From contig CAZMNY010000017.1 of assembly GCA_964567745.1 (NCBI GenBank), positions 1-64,000 on the forward strand: 64,000 bases of DNA, given 5' to 3'. Shown one piece after another: positions 8,980-16,620 of this stretch. Source of the stretch: CAZMNY01 sp964567745 (GTDB lineage Bacteria > Planctomycetota > Planctomycetia > Pirellulales > Pirellulaceae). Within the stretch, counting starts at the first letter, position 1; each line of letters opens with the position of its first letter. A program made the translations under genes and the position numbers. The notes below the pieces were generated by a model that saw only the letters and a program-made list of their open reading frames with translations, did not search any database and had not been told where the DNA came from.

Positions 8980-9809
8980 CAATCCGTAGCCCGATCTGTG
9001 TGGTGGCGAAATCCTCCATTGACCTGAATCGTTTGCGCGTTGACAAATCCCGCACTTGGCGAAGCGAGAAATCCAACCAGTCCGGCAACGTCTTCCGGTT
9101 CTCCCCAACGCTGCAAGAGCGATTCCGATTCCGCTCGAACTCGCCAATACTCCGGCGCGTCATTGCCCCAGGCCGTCTTGATCCAACCCGGCGCGACACT
9201 GTTCACTCGGACATGCGGCGCCAAGGTTCGAGCGAGGCTGCGGGAAAAGGCGGCGACGGCGCCTTTGATCGCGGCAAACATCTCGCCGCTGTCGCCAGCC
9301 ATACCGTGTTCCACCTGATCCCAACTTATAGTCGTTATCGAACCCGTCGCCGATGTGTTGCGAACTGCGGAATCCGATGTTCGTTGCGCCGCACTCCGTT
9401 CCGCCATGCGGTGGCCGGCCAAGCGAGCGAGTTGCATGCCGGCTCGCACGTCGATCTGATAGAGCCGATCGAGTTTCTTCTCGAAACTCCACTCCGCCGA
9501 TTCGCCTGTGAGCACGTCGGCGCCAGCGTTGTTCACCCAAATGCTTAGGTCATCGCGCCAATTCCAGGCATCGTCGACAAGCCTCACGGCCGCGTCGGGA
9601 TCCGCCAGATCCACGATCGCGGTCTCGGCTTCTCGACCGAGTTGTCTTACTTCGCGCGCGGTCTCCTCAGCGGCCTCACGTCGGCGTCCAGCATGAACCA
9701 AGACATCCGCACCCTGCCTGGCCAGCTGAATCGCAATGGCTCGACCGATGCCGCTAGAGGCGCCCGTGACAACGGCGCTCCGGCCAGTCAGCGAAGAGGG
9801 ACTATTCAT
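8979..9809 (-). CDS. SDR-family oxidoreductase with altered catalytic Tyr
   Basis: 276-residue short-chain dehydrogenase/reductase and first gene of the operon. The Rossmann cofactor motif 'TGASSGIG' is near residue 16, 'NNAG' near 93, and 'APGWIKTAWG' and 'VNGGF' lie near the end. The usual catalytic Tyr-x3-Lys reads Phe-Ala-Ala-Ile-Lys here ('GEMFAAIKGA'), while a Ser is present upstream in 'TISWD'. Most active SDRs need the Tyr, so the chemistry may differ, or a neighbouring residue may stand in. Co-operonic location with the dihydropteroate-synthase-like gene makes a pterin substrate conceivable, for example a dihydropterin reductase step, but this is speculation. Confidence 0.85.
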   Translation of the reverse strand: MNSPSSLTGRSAVVTGASSGIGRAIAIQLARQGADVLVHAGRRREAAEETAREVRQLGREAETAIVDLADPDAAVRLVDDAWNWRDDLSIWVNNAGADVLTGESAEWSFEKKLDRLYQIDVRAGMQLARLAGHRMAERSAAQRTSDSAVRNTSATGSITTISWDQVEHGMAGDSGEMFAAIKGAVAAFSRSLARTLAPHVRVNSVAPGWIKTAWGNDAPEYWRVRAESESLLQRWGEPEDVAGLVGFLASPSAGFVNAQTIQVNGGFRHHTDRATD

Positions 9810-9994
9810 AAAACTGGGGAGACTCTGCTCAAGTTAAAGTGCGTAAGCTGGCGGGCGTGCGGCGGCCCGATGGATCTAAGTTCCATTGCAACGTCTTCTT
9901 TGTAGTTCAGTCGAGGCGAGGCCCACAAGGTTCGCGCAGCATCCGCTTCCTGATTTCATTATGATTCTCCCAACAAACCGCAGAGGAACGGGTG
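9810..9994. promoter_or_regulatory. Divergent intergenic region
   Basis: 185 bases between the minus-strand pterin operon and the plus-strand acyltransferase gene. Both transcription units must start here. A purine-rich stretch (agaggaac) at about 9982-9989 is a plausible ribosome site for the plus-strand gene at 9995. No confident -35/-10 pair or operator was seen. Confidence 0.4.
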
Positions 9995-11143
9995 ATGGAA
10001 CGCGACATTCTGGCCGACAACTTGAGCTCCGCAGCGTTTGCATTTCGCGGATATAACGTCACCAACTTGGGCCGAACAGGCGAGTTGTTGGAACGCGATG
10101 CGTACAGCCCAATCCTGCGTAGAGTTTTGGAGGAAACCGGCGAAATCGCCTCCAGCATTCTGGCTCAATCGATCGATTTGGTCGATCGAGTCGCCAATCG
10201 GCGCGAGGCGACGCTCGATACCTACGCCGAAGCCATCGCCCTGATACTCGGCGTCGAGCGAGCTCAGCTTCAGATGTTGGAGCAGGTGCACGGCATCTCA
10301 TGCCGCGACGCGCACTGCTTTTGCGGTTATAGCTTGGGCGAAGTTAGCGCGCTTGTCGAAGCCGGTACGTTGTCGTTTCGCGACGCCCTCGTCGTCCCGC
10401 TATCACTCGCCGGCGACTGCGCCCAGCTTGCAAATGACGTCACGCTGGGCGTCATGTTTTCGCGCGGCGCAGAAGTTCCGCACGATGAGATCGAGCAATT
10501 CCTTATCGAAGTGAATCGTCGAGGCCGGGGCGTGATCGGAGTCAGCGCCGAGCTGTCGCCCAACTCGTTGCTGCTGATGGGACAAGAAAAATCGCTCGAC
10601 GAGTTTCAACACTTGACGAAGACGAAGCTACCGTTTCGCACCCAAGTTCGGCGCAACCCAAATCGCTGGCCTCCGTTGCACACGCCGATCGTCTGGCAAC
10701 GGCAAATACCGGACAAGGCATCCGAATTGATGCACAGTCTAGACGGCGGCCAAACCGCGCCGAATCCGCCCGTGATTTCGCTCGTCACCGGCGACGATGG
10801 GTACGACGCGTCGAACGTGAGATCGATTCTTCGAAACTGGACCGATCACCGTCAGCAACTTTGGGACGTTGTGCTCGAGCTACTCGAACGCGACATCCAA
10901 ACGGTGATTCACGTCGGCCCCGAACCGAACATTATGCCAGCCACCTTTAAGCGTCTGAGTGAAAACGTCGAATCGCAAACTCGCGGCAGCATCGGCATGC
11001 GAACGCTATCGCAGATCGTAAGACGCCCGTGGCTGAGCGCACTGCTGCCGAAACGCGCCATGCTGCTCAAAGCCATTCAGATGAAGCACATCGTGCTGGA
11101 AGACTGGCTGCTTGAAAACGATCCCGCCGATAAGTCTCAATAG
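9995..11143 (+). CDS. FabD-like acyltransferase domain protein (malonyltransferase-like)
   Basis: About 382 residues. The motif 'FCGYSLGEVSALVEAGTLSF' (Ser near residue 112) is the nucleophile elbow of malonyl-CoA:ACP transacylases, normally GHSxGE; Tyr replaces the usual His. A second family-like signature, 'DVVLELLERDIQTVIHVGPEP', lies near the C-terminus where FabD proteins have the 'vGPgk' segment. The chain is longer than FabD (about 310) and ends in a basic segment ('SALLPKRAMLLKAIQMKH'). No other fatty-acid or polyketide gene is adjacent, so the substrate is unknown. GTG at 9992 is an alternative start; ATG at 9995 sits behind agaggaac. Confidence 0.7.
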   Translation: MERDILADNLSSAAFAFRGYNVTNLGRTGELLERDAYSPILRRVLEETGEIASSILAQSIDLVDRVANRREATLDTYAEAIALILGVERAQLQMLEQVHGISCRDAHCFCGYSLGEVSALVEAGTLSFRDALVVPLSLAGDCAQLANDVTLGVMFSRGAEVPHDEIEQFLIEVNRRGRGVIGVSAELSPNSLLLMGQEKSLDEFQHLTKTKLPFRTQVRRNPNRWPPLHTPIVWQRQIPDKASELMHSLDGGQTAPNPPVISLVTGDDGYDASNVRSILRNWTDHRQQLWDVVLELLERDIQTVIHVGPEPNIMPATFKRLSENVESQTRGSIGMRTLSQIVRRPWLSALLPKRAMLLKAIQMKHIVLEDWLLENDPADKSQ

Positions 11144-11235
11144 TGAATTGTTGTCTGGCGTCAGCGAGCGGCAGAACACAGGAATTCGTCCGCCTGTTTC
11201 GGATTGTTGAGCGTGATGATCGTTGTACCGCCGCG

Positions 11236-11712
11236 TTAAATCTCGGCCAGTTGTCGCGGATACTCGCAACGATGTCGTCCGTGAGTTTGGATGACCCACA
11301 GCAAGATCGAATCGCGGCTCAAGAACGACTTTGCGAATGATTCGCAATTCCCACTGTAAAGTTCTTCCCTCGTGATGCACCGCGAAAGGGTTCGGTAAAC
11401 GGCTCGCCCAAAAACGCGCGCAAACGAGTAGTTCAGAAAAACAATCGTGTCCGCTCGACCCCATGCGAGATCTCGAACGGGCTTGTAATTCCCATCGACG
11501 ATGCAGGAACTTGCGTTCGTTGCCGAGTCGATGTCAGAGCGGAACTCGAGCTTCGGTCGCGCCGTCCAATGCGGCCCGCAATGGAGTTCATCGAGCTGAA
11601 CGTGAGGAATCCCGGTGCGTGCGGACAATGACTTGGAAAACGTCGTCTTTCCGGCGCAACTTGTCCCCACAATGGCGATTCGTTTCATCGCCTCAGCGTC
11701 GAACGTCGCCAT
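11236..11712 (-). CDS. P-loop kinase-like protein (adenylate kinase/topology modulation type), probably truncated
   Basis: About 158 residues. A Walker A motif 'GTSCAGKTTFSK' follows 'MKRIAIV'; 'HVQLDELH', 'CIVDGNY' and 'ADTIVFLNY' match small nucleotide-kinase-like proteins of the 'topology modulation' group. ATG at 11712 overlaps the stop of the upstream propeller gene (TGATG); the family-like start is an internal ATG at 11688. The frame stops at a TAA (11238-11236). Another 24 sense codons follow in the same frame to a TGA at 11163-11161, including 'TIITLNNPKQADEFL', which looks like the normal C-terminus of this family. A nonsense mutation is therefore likely. Confidence 0.7.
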   Translation of the reverse strand: MATFDAEAMKRIAIVGTSCAGKTTFSKSLSARTGIPHVQLDELHCGPHWTARPKLEFRSDIDSATNASSCIVDGNYKPVRDLAWGRADTIVFLNYSFARVFGRAVYRTLSRCITREELYSGNCESFAKSFLSRDSILLWVIQTHGRHRCEYPRQLAEI

Positions 11713-13364
11713 CACTCAGCGGCCGGAGCTGGATATCTGACCGGCAACTGGAAACAGGCGGCTTCCTCGGCGTTGCGAACAAGCAACTTGTCTACGGTCA
11801 AACAAAGGTTGTTCCATGTCTGCCCCGAGATCGCATCGAGCTTGCCCAATTCCGTAAACTTCTCGGGATTCGCGTCGACCATAAAGACAGCGCCCGACTC
11901 CGCCTGAACCAACACCACATCGTCGACGATCAAGACCTGCCCGTGCCGGTAACGCCCTCGCTTCCATTGGCTCTTGCCATCGCTGAGGTCGACACATTCG
12001 AGGATGCCATCCGATAAGCCGTAAGCAAAACCATCCCGGATTGCGACATTCGTGAATTTGGTCTTGAGCGCACGTTTGTTTTCCCATACGACTTCAACTC
12101 CCCATTGTTCCGAGCCGAGCATTTCGAGCTCGATAAGCTGACAGCCTTGCCCGTAGCCCTTGGTAAGCAACAGGCGGTTTTCGCCGACCGGTTGCGGCTG
12201 CGAGCAACTCGCTGCTTCGTTGCTCTTGCCATACCAAGGATGGGTCCACATAACTCGGCCACTCCTCGGCTCGTGCCCCGAAACAGTGTCCTCGTTGACC
12301 GAGATGATCTGTCGCATGCCCGCGACGTGCGCCACGATCGGCGAACTGTAGCCGCAAAGCACGTCGCCGCTCTCCCACTTGACTTTGCCTGTCACCAAGT
12401 CGAGCGCGATTAGCGAAACTTGTTCGCCATCTCCTTTCCCGCCGCCAGCCGGGATCACGACCAGGTCGTCGACGATGAGCGGAGAACCAGACCGTCCCCA
12501 CGCCACTCGAGCGATGTCGTCCTCAACACTAACGCCATAATGTTTGAGAACGTTGAACTTCCAAATCAATTCGCCCGTTCCGCCGTGCAAGCAGTAGAGG
12601 TCGCCCGCAGCGCCGAGCGCAATAACCTTGCCGGCGTAAAGCGTCGGCGCGCTTCGTGGACCGACTCCGCCTAACACGGTCGAGTGCCGCTTCTCGGCGG
12701 TGTGAGACCAGACCAAATCGCCTGATTCAAGCGAGTAACACGAAACAGCCTCCAATGCGCCTCGTTGTTCGAGCGTCACCGCCAGATCGCCGCCGACGAC
12801 AAAGGGCGACCATCCAGCTCCGATCTTGATGCGCCAGAGTTCTTTCGGTTTGTCGGCTTTCCAATCGCGTTTGAGCGACGGCGCCTTGACGACTCCGTTC
12901 CGGTCCGGTCCCAAGAACTGAGAGAAATCACCCGGGAAGACTTGCATTTCGCGGCTTGGTTCCGGCAGAGAAACCTTGAACTCGCCAACAAGCAAATCCG
13001 CCGGTTCACTCCAACGCGACTCGAAACGAGGCAGCATTTCACCGTTGACGCCGACAATCTTGTACGTGAACGAGAACCACGACACGCCAACAATGACAAT
13101 CACCGGCCAAGCCATCCGAACGCCGCGACCATAGTCGCTGCGAAACGTAAACCAAATACTCAGCCAGCAGAAGGCGATGAAGCAAACGATGATCGTCAAA
13201 ATGTTGGATATCGCATGGTCACCCAAGACATCGGTCACTCTCACAAACAAGACAAGCGCAAACAGAATCGCGAGAATGATGCAGGCCCACAAAGGCGGCC
13301 AAAGACGAAGCGGACGATTTGTGACGACCTTTGCCGCCGGTTGCTCTTGAGTTACTTGACTCAT
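11712..13364 (-). CDS. Membrane PQQ-like beta-propeller protein
   Basis: 550 residues. Three hydrophobic helices lie in the first 115 residues ('LWACIILAILFALVLFV', 'ISNILTIIVCFIAFCWL', 'MAWPVIVIVGVSWFSF'). A propeller of PQQ/BamB-like blades follows: 'FSQFLGPDRNGVV', 'SGDLVWSH', 'TGELIWKF', 'TGKVKWES' and 'DGKSQWKRG'. The 'FxGPDRNG' opening is typical of the outer-membrane-assembly-factor-BamB-like proteins that are abundant in planctomycetes. The propeller probably lies outside the cytoplasmic membrane. No PQQ-dehydrogenase active site is evident, so a structural or assembly role is more likely than catalysis. It overlaps the P-loop gene downstream. Confidence 0.8.
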   Translation of the reverse strand: MSQVTQEQPAAKVVTNRPLRLWPPLWACIILAILFALVLFVRVTDVLGDHAISNILTIIVCFIAFCWLSIWFTFRSDYGRGVRMAWPVIVIVGVSWFSFTYKIVGVNGEMLPRFESRWSEPADLLVGEFKVSLPEPSREMQVFPGDFSQFLGPDRNGVVKAPSLKRDWKADKPKELWRIKIGAGWSPFVVGGDLAVTLEQRGALEAVSCYSLESGDLVWSHTAEKRHSTVLGGVGPRSAPTLYAGKVIALGAAGDLYCLHGGTGELIWKFNVLKHYGVSVEDDIARVAWGRSGSPLIVDDLVVIPAGGGKGDGEQVSLIALDLVTGKVKWESGDVLCGYSSPIVAHVAGMRQIISVNEDTVSGHEPRSGRVMWTHPWYGKSNEAASCSQPQPVGENRLLLTKGYGQGCQLIELEMLGSEQWGVEVVWENKRALKTKFTNVAIRDGFAYGLSDGILECVDLSDGKSQWKRGRYRHGQVLIVDDVVLVQAESGAVFMVDANPEKFTELGKLDAISGQTWNNLCLTVDKLLVRNAEEAACFQLPVRYPAPAAE

Positions 13365-13646
13365 CGAAACGCCTCACGCCCAGTCTATCAAGGATGATAT
13401 CACACGACTTCGAACGTCGGCGACTGTGCCAAATTGGCAGTGAGCGAATAATCGATCCTGTCCAGCGCGGAAGGGTTTCGAATCGCAAAGGAGCTGTCGA
13501 GCATCGCGAGTCCGTTCGCACCTATGCTACCCAACGGCTCGCTTTTTGTCAGGCTCTCCTCCGCGGCGACATTGGCGAACGCGGCTCCCCCTGAACGAGC
13601 CCCCATCGGTTGCTGTTGCGCCGGCACGGCTTGCTCGGACGGGATT

Positions 13647-13677
13647 AAGATTAAGAGGACTTCGTATTCTTAATCTT
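13647..13677. repeat. 10-bp perfect inverted repeat (hairpin)
   Basis: aagattaaga at 13647-13656 is exactly complementary to tcttaatctt at 13668-13677 with an 11-base loop. The stem is AT-rich. It sits between divergent genes, so a terminator role is not obvious; it may be an operator or a dispersed repeat. Confidence 0.6.
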
Positions 13678-13680
13678 GAT

Positions 13681-13719
13681 CTCAACCCTATCTCTCAACC
13701 CTATCTCTCAACCCTAATC
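13681..13719. repeat. 13-bp tandem repeat, three units
   Basis: The unit ctcaaccctatct occurs twice exactly and a third time with an altered end (ctcaaccctaat). It directly follows the inverted repeat at 13647-13677. Confidence 0.75.
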
Positions 13720-13925
13720 GCGATCTCACACAATCTCTTTCACCCAGTAAAATGTTGCCGTCTCATGGCGCTCCTGTTCGGATTCGAGGACCCGAGTTAG
13801 AATCTCCAACTTATCGGCGAACCTTCAGCTCGCCGAGGCGCTCTACGACGGAGGGGCGCTAAATGGTCCTGCACGTCGTTGAATTTACACGTCCCGATTA
13901 TTGCTATGACGATAAAGAAACCCCG

Positions 13926-14639
13926 ATGCCCGAACTAGGCGTGAACATCGATCACATTGCAACGGTTCGCGAAGCGCGCAAGACGTTTGAGCCCGATCCT
14001 GTTTGGGCCGCTGCGATGGCGGAGCTTGGAGGAGCGGACGGAATTACGATCCATTTGCGAGAAGATCGACGGCACATTCAAGAGCGCGACGTTCGAATTC
14101 TCAGCGAAACCGTGACGGCGAAACTCAACCTGGAAATCGCTTGCGACGACGGCGTCCTGGCTATCGCCGAACAGGTCAAGCCGGCTCAAGCCACTCTCGT
14201 TCCGGAAAAACGCGAAGAGGTAACGACTGAGGGCGGACTGGATCTGACTAGCAGTCCTGAGCGGATCGAAAGCGCGATCGCTCGATTGCGTGACGCTGGC
14301 GTTTTCGTCAGTCTGTTTCTCGACCCCGACGCCGAGCAAATCGCCGCCGCATCGCAAATGAATGCGGACGCGATCGAACTGCATACAGGTCAGTACGCTT
14401 TGCAGAGCGGGCAGCGGCAAAATGACGAATACAATAAACTCTGCGACGCGTCGGCTCAAATCTTGAATCTTGGCATGGTGCTGCATGCCGGGCACGGCTT
14501 GACCTACCACAACGTCAAGCCCATTGCGGCAATTGACGGAATGCATGAACTCAATATCGGGCACAGCATCGTCGCTCGAGCACTCATGGTCGGCATGGAA
14601 GAAGCGGTTCGGGAAATGAAGAACCTGGTCGAGGGATAA
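13926..14639 (+). CDS. pdxJ: Pyridoxine 5'-phosphate synthase
   Basis: 237 residues from the ATG at 13926, the normal PdxJ length. It condenses 1-deoxyxylulose 5-phosphate with 3-amino-2-oxopropyl phosphate in DXP-dependent vitamin B6 synthesis. The start 'MPELGVNIDHIATVREARK' and the motifs 'GADGITIHLREDRRHI', 'VTLVPEKREE'-like 'ATLVPEKREEVTTEGGLD', 'VSLFLDPD', 'IELHTGQYA', 'LHAGHGLTYHNV' and 'ELNIGHSIVARAL' cover the whole family. An in-frame extension to 13863 has no family counterpart and is not used. Only two bases separate its stop from the probable selenoprotein gene, so the two are almost certainly co-transcribed. Confidence 0.97.
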   Translation: MPELGVNIDHIATVREARKTFEPDPVWAAAMAELGGADGITIHLREDRRHIQERDVRILSETVTAKLNLEIACDDGVLAIAEQVKPAQATLVPEKREEVTTEGGLDLTSSPERIESAIARLRDAGVFVSLFLDPDAEQIAAASQMNADAIELHTGQYALQSGQRQNDEYNKLCDASAQILNLGMVLHAGHGLTYHNVKPIAAIDGMHELNIGHSIVARALMVGMEEAVREMKNLVEG

Positions 14640-14641
14640 CC

Positions 14642-15247
14642 ATGACGAAGATCGAGTGCATTGAAGAAGATCAGGCGACGGGTGCCATCAAACAGGTCTA
14701 CGAACGCTGGCGAACCGCGAATCCGGAACGAACAGAGTTTCCCGCGATCTTGAAGTGTTTCGGGGCGGGCGGAAGTCCTGAAGTGTTGCAGAGTTTGATG
14801 GCGTTTTGCTATCCCCTTCAGTTTGCCGACGGTCAGATTGGCCGCCGCATGAAAGAGATGATCGGGGCCTATGTTTCTGGCCTCAATCAATGCCCCTACT
14901 GAACCGGCTCGCATGGATATTTCCTGCAGTTGCAGGGTGAATCAAAACAAACGGTCGACGCACTCATGGCCGGTCGTCTCGAAGACGCCGACGTCAGCGA
15001 GTCCGATCGCCAACTACTCGAACTGTGCCGAGTCGTGACGCTTGAAGCTCGAAAGACAACGCCGGAATCGATCCAAAAACTACGCGACGTCGGCTGGACC
15101 GATCGACAGATCGCCGAAGCGGTTCAGGTGGCAAGTATGTTCGCCATGCTCAACCGAGTCGCCGACGCGTTTGGCTTGCCCGATCCCGGCTACTTCGAGA
15201 TCGGCGAGACAAAGGAACAAATGAAGCCTGCCTCAGAATTCGAGTGA
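14642..15247 (+). CDS. Probable selenoprotein: AhpD-like/carboxymuconolactone decarboxylase family, CxxU active site
   Basis: A single frame of 201 residues interrupted by one TGA at 14900-14902 (residue 87). Read through, the active site is 'LNQCPY-U-TGSHGYF'. This is the AhpD/CMD (PF02627) CxxCxxxH motif with the second Cys replaced by the TGA. The resolving Cys is residue 84, and the His lies four residues after the TGA as in AhpD. Family-like sequence runs on both sides: 'FCYPLQFADGQIGRRMKEMI' before and 'IAEAVQVASMFAMLNRVAD' after. A hairpin with a GU-containing loop starts 13 bases after the TGA. The likely role is a thiol/selenol peroxidase or disulfide reductase. It follows pdxJ by two bases. 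The alternatives are a TGC-to-TGA nonsense mutation or a sequence error; the intact downstream frame argues against decay. Confidence 0.8.
14916..14943 (+). promoter_or_regulatory. SECIS-like hairpin downstream of in-frame TGA
   Basis: Bases 14916-14927 pair with 14932-14943: an outer three-pair stem, two single mismatches flanking a wobble, then a solid upper stem (cctgc/gcagg extended by a T-G wobble) closed by the tetraloop AGTT. The loop carries G-T at 27-28 bases past the TGA. Bacterial SECIS elements sit inside the coding frame a short way past UGA and carry a G/U in the apical loop recognised by SelB. The structure was found by hand, not by folding. Confidence 0.55.
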
Positions 15248-15277
15248 ACAGGGTGCCATCCTTCCTCCCTCTTTTTT

Positions 15278-15331
15278 CATCCTGTCGATCCTGTCCAAAT
15301 CCAACGTGACGAAAACGGTTTTGACAGGATG
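15278..15331. terminator. Inverted repeat between convergent genes (possible bidirectional terminator)
   Basis: catcctgtc at 15278-15286 is complementary to gacaggatg at 15323-15331. A run of six T (15272-15277) flanks the left arm. Additional 'cctgtc' and 'caggat' copies lie within and beside the arms. It separates the selenoprotein gene (plus) from the RFAP synthase gene (minus), which end 124 bases apart. The 36-base loop is long for a classic terminator. Confidence 0.5.
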
Positions 15332-15371
15332 AACACAATCAACAGGATAACTGCACAGCGCCGACGGTCGT

Positions 15372-16370
15372 CTACTTGCGAGTCACCGAGACGATTGCAC
15401 CGGAAGGGCTGGCGGCGGATAGGTTTGTGGTGACAAGCGAGCCGAATTCGCTCAGCTTGCTCACTTTCGCCTCACACTCCTTCGCCGACGCCTCATTCGC
15501 AAAGCAAGCAAACAGGGTCGGTCCCCACGAGCTCTGGCCAACGCCTTGGGCACCAAGCTGTTTCATCGCGTCGACAAGTTGGTTGAGCACGGGGCCGTTG
15601 TAGGGTCCGCCCTGAATCGACGAGAAGCAACTGCCGGCCAACCGTCCGTACGATTCAACGCTGTCTGCAAATGTAGAAAAATCGCCGCCGAGCGCCGCTG
15701 GAGCGAGCTCGTCACGCAATAGGCTCTCGAGCCGCTGCTCAACATCCTGATTGCCGGTAATCGAATCGAAAACTTGCTGTTCCTTCTGTCCGGCCACGCT
15801 CGTCTCGCCATCGCTGGGGCGCACGAGCAGAAACCGCCAAGTCGACGGAAGCTCAACGTGCAAGTCGAGTGGGCCAAGCCAATCATCGTCCGCCTTGCCT
15901 CGCTCCACAATCAAGCCGCCGCGGTGAAAACCGTAGGCGCCAACAGACGACCGCAAGCCTCGCTTCACGCTGCGAGCAAACGACTCCGGTCCGCCCACCT
16001 CGACGCCAGTCCACTCGTGAAGCGCTGCGGCGACTGAGAGCCCCAATTGAGTGCCGACGCCGAGCCCGCTGTGTTCCGACGGACATTCCAGAACGGACAA
16101 ACGTATGTTCGGCAACACGGTCGAATGGAAGCGCGCCCAAGACTCCGCGAAGACCTGAGTCCGGTTCGACAGATCGCCGTCGGTCGAGAATGAGTCGCTT
16201 GGGGTCGCCACCAGCCGCAACGACGGACCCTCCAACATTACGCCCGCTCCGCCAAATCTTCTGGGGCCGCTGCCTACTCGCAACAAGCCAAAATGCAACC
16301 GGCTCGGGGCCGTAATGGCCACCTGAGTCGGAACATTCGAAGCTGGGAAACGCCGCATTTCCAAGGACAC
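15372..16370 (-). CDS. mptG: Beta-ribofuranosylaminobenzene 5'-phosphate synthase (H4MPT biosynthesis)
   Basis: 332 residues. The enzyme joins p-aminobenzoate to phosphoribosyl pyrophosphate with loss of CO2, the first committed step toward the tetrahydromethanopterin cofactor. It belongs to the GHMP-kinase-like fold. Visible features are 'ITAPSRLHFGLLR' near residue 20, the glycine-rich 'HSGLGVGTQLGLSVAAAL' near 118, 'SSVGAYGFHRGGLIVERG' near 160, 'GPYNGPVLNQLVDAMKQLG' near 256 and 'GVGQSSWGPTLFAC'. The 'LHFGL' and 'GLGxGTQL' signatures are characteristic. It sits 5.6 kb from the pabA/pabB operon that would make its substrate and is transcribed convergently to the selenoprotein gene. ATG at 16358 is an alternative start. 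Confidence 0.9.
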   Translation of the reverse strand: MSLEMRRFPASNVPTQVAITAPSRLHFGLLRVGSGPRRFGGAGVMLEGPSLRLVATPSDSFSTDGDLSNRTQVFAESWARFHSTVLPNIRLSVLECPSEHSGLGVGTQLGLSVAAALHEWTGVEVGGPESFARSVKRGLRSSVGAYGFHRGGLIVERGKADDDWLGPLDLHVELPSTWRFLLVRPSDGETSVAGQKEQQVFDSITGNQDVEQRLESLLRDELAPAALGGDFSTFADSVESYGRLAGSCFSSIQGGPYNGPVLNQLVDAMKQLGAQGVGQSSWGPTLFACFANEASAKECEAKVSKLSEFGSLVTTNLSAASPSGAIVSVTRK

Positions 16371-16620
16371 TTGATCTGCCTGGCACTTTGTTCAGTTAGA
16401 GAGCCGATCAGGCTCGCGATTTGCCTGCCGAAGGGGCGATAATAACAAAGACGGTGCGCCCGAGCTTGAATTGGCCCGCGACGCACCCCAGATTCAGCGA
16501 TTTTGTTGCGGAAACCTCAAGTTTTGCCGCCTTTTGGACGAACCTGTTTCGTCTTGACGGCCACCGGGCAACTTGCGACGATCCGCGGCCCATTTCCCTC
16601 CCACGAACGAAGCGAATCCA

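Larger units (their letters stand above)
13365..13925. other. Non-coding gap with hairpin and short tandem repeat
   Basis: 561 bases between a minus-strand gene start and pdxJ. No convincing gene was seen. It holds the inverted repeat at 13647-13677 and the tandem repeat at 13681-13719, listed separately. Both promoters, one facing each way, must lie here. Confidence 0.5.

Noticed and set aside
8979..9147. Longer N-terminus for the dihydropteroate-synthase-related protein
   Set aside because: The extension lies entirely within the SDR coding sequence in another frame and precedes the conserved family start.
11236..11238. Recoding at the TAA of the P-loop gene
   Set aside because: TAA is not a selenocysteine codon and no recoding signal was seen; a nonsense mutation is simpler.
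14900..14902. Simple pseudogene explanation for the AhpD-like gene
   Set aside because: A single TGA exactly at the redox Cys, an intact frame afterwards and a SECIS-like hairpin make recoding more likely than decay, though genome-wide sel genes must confirm it.
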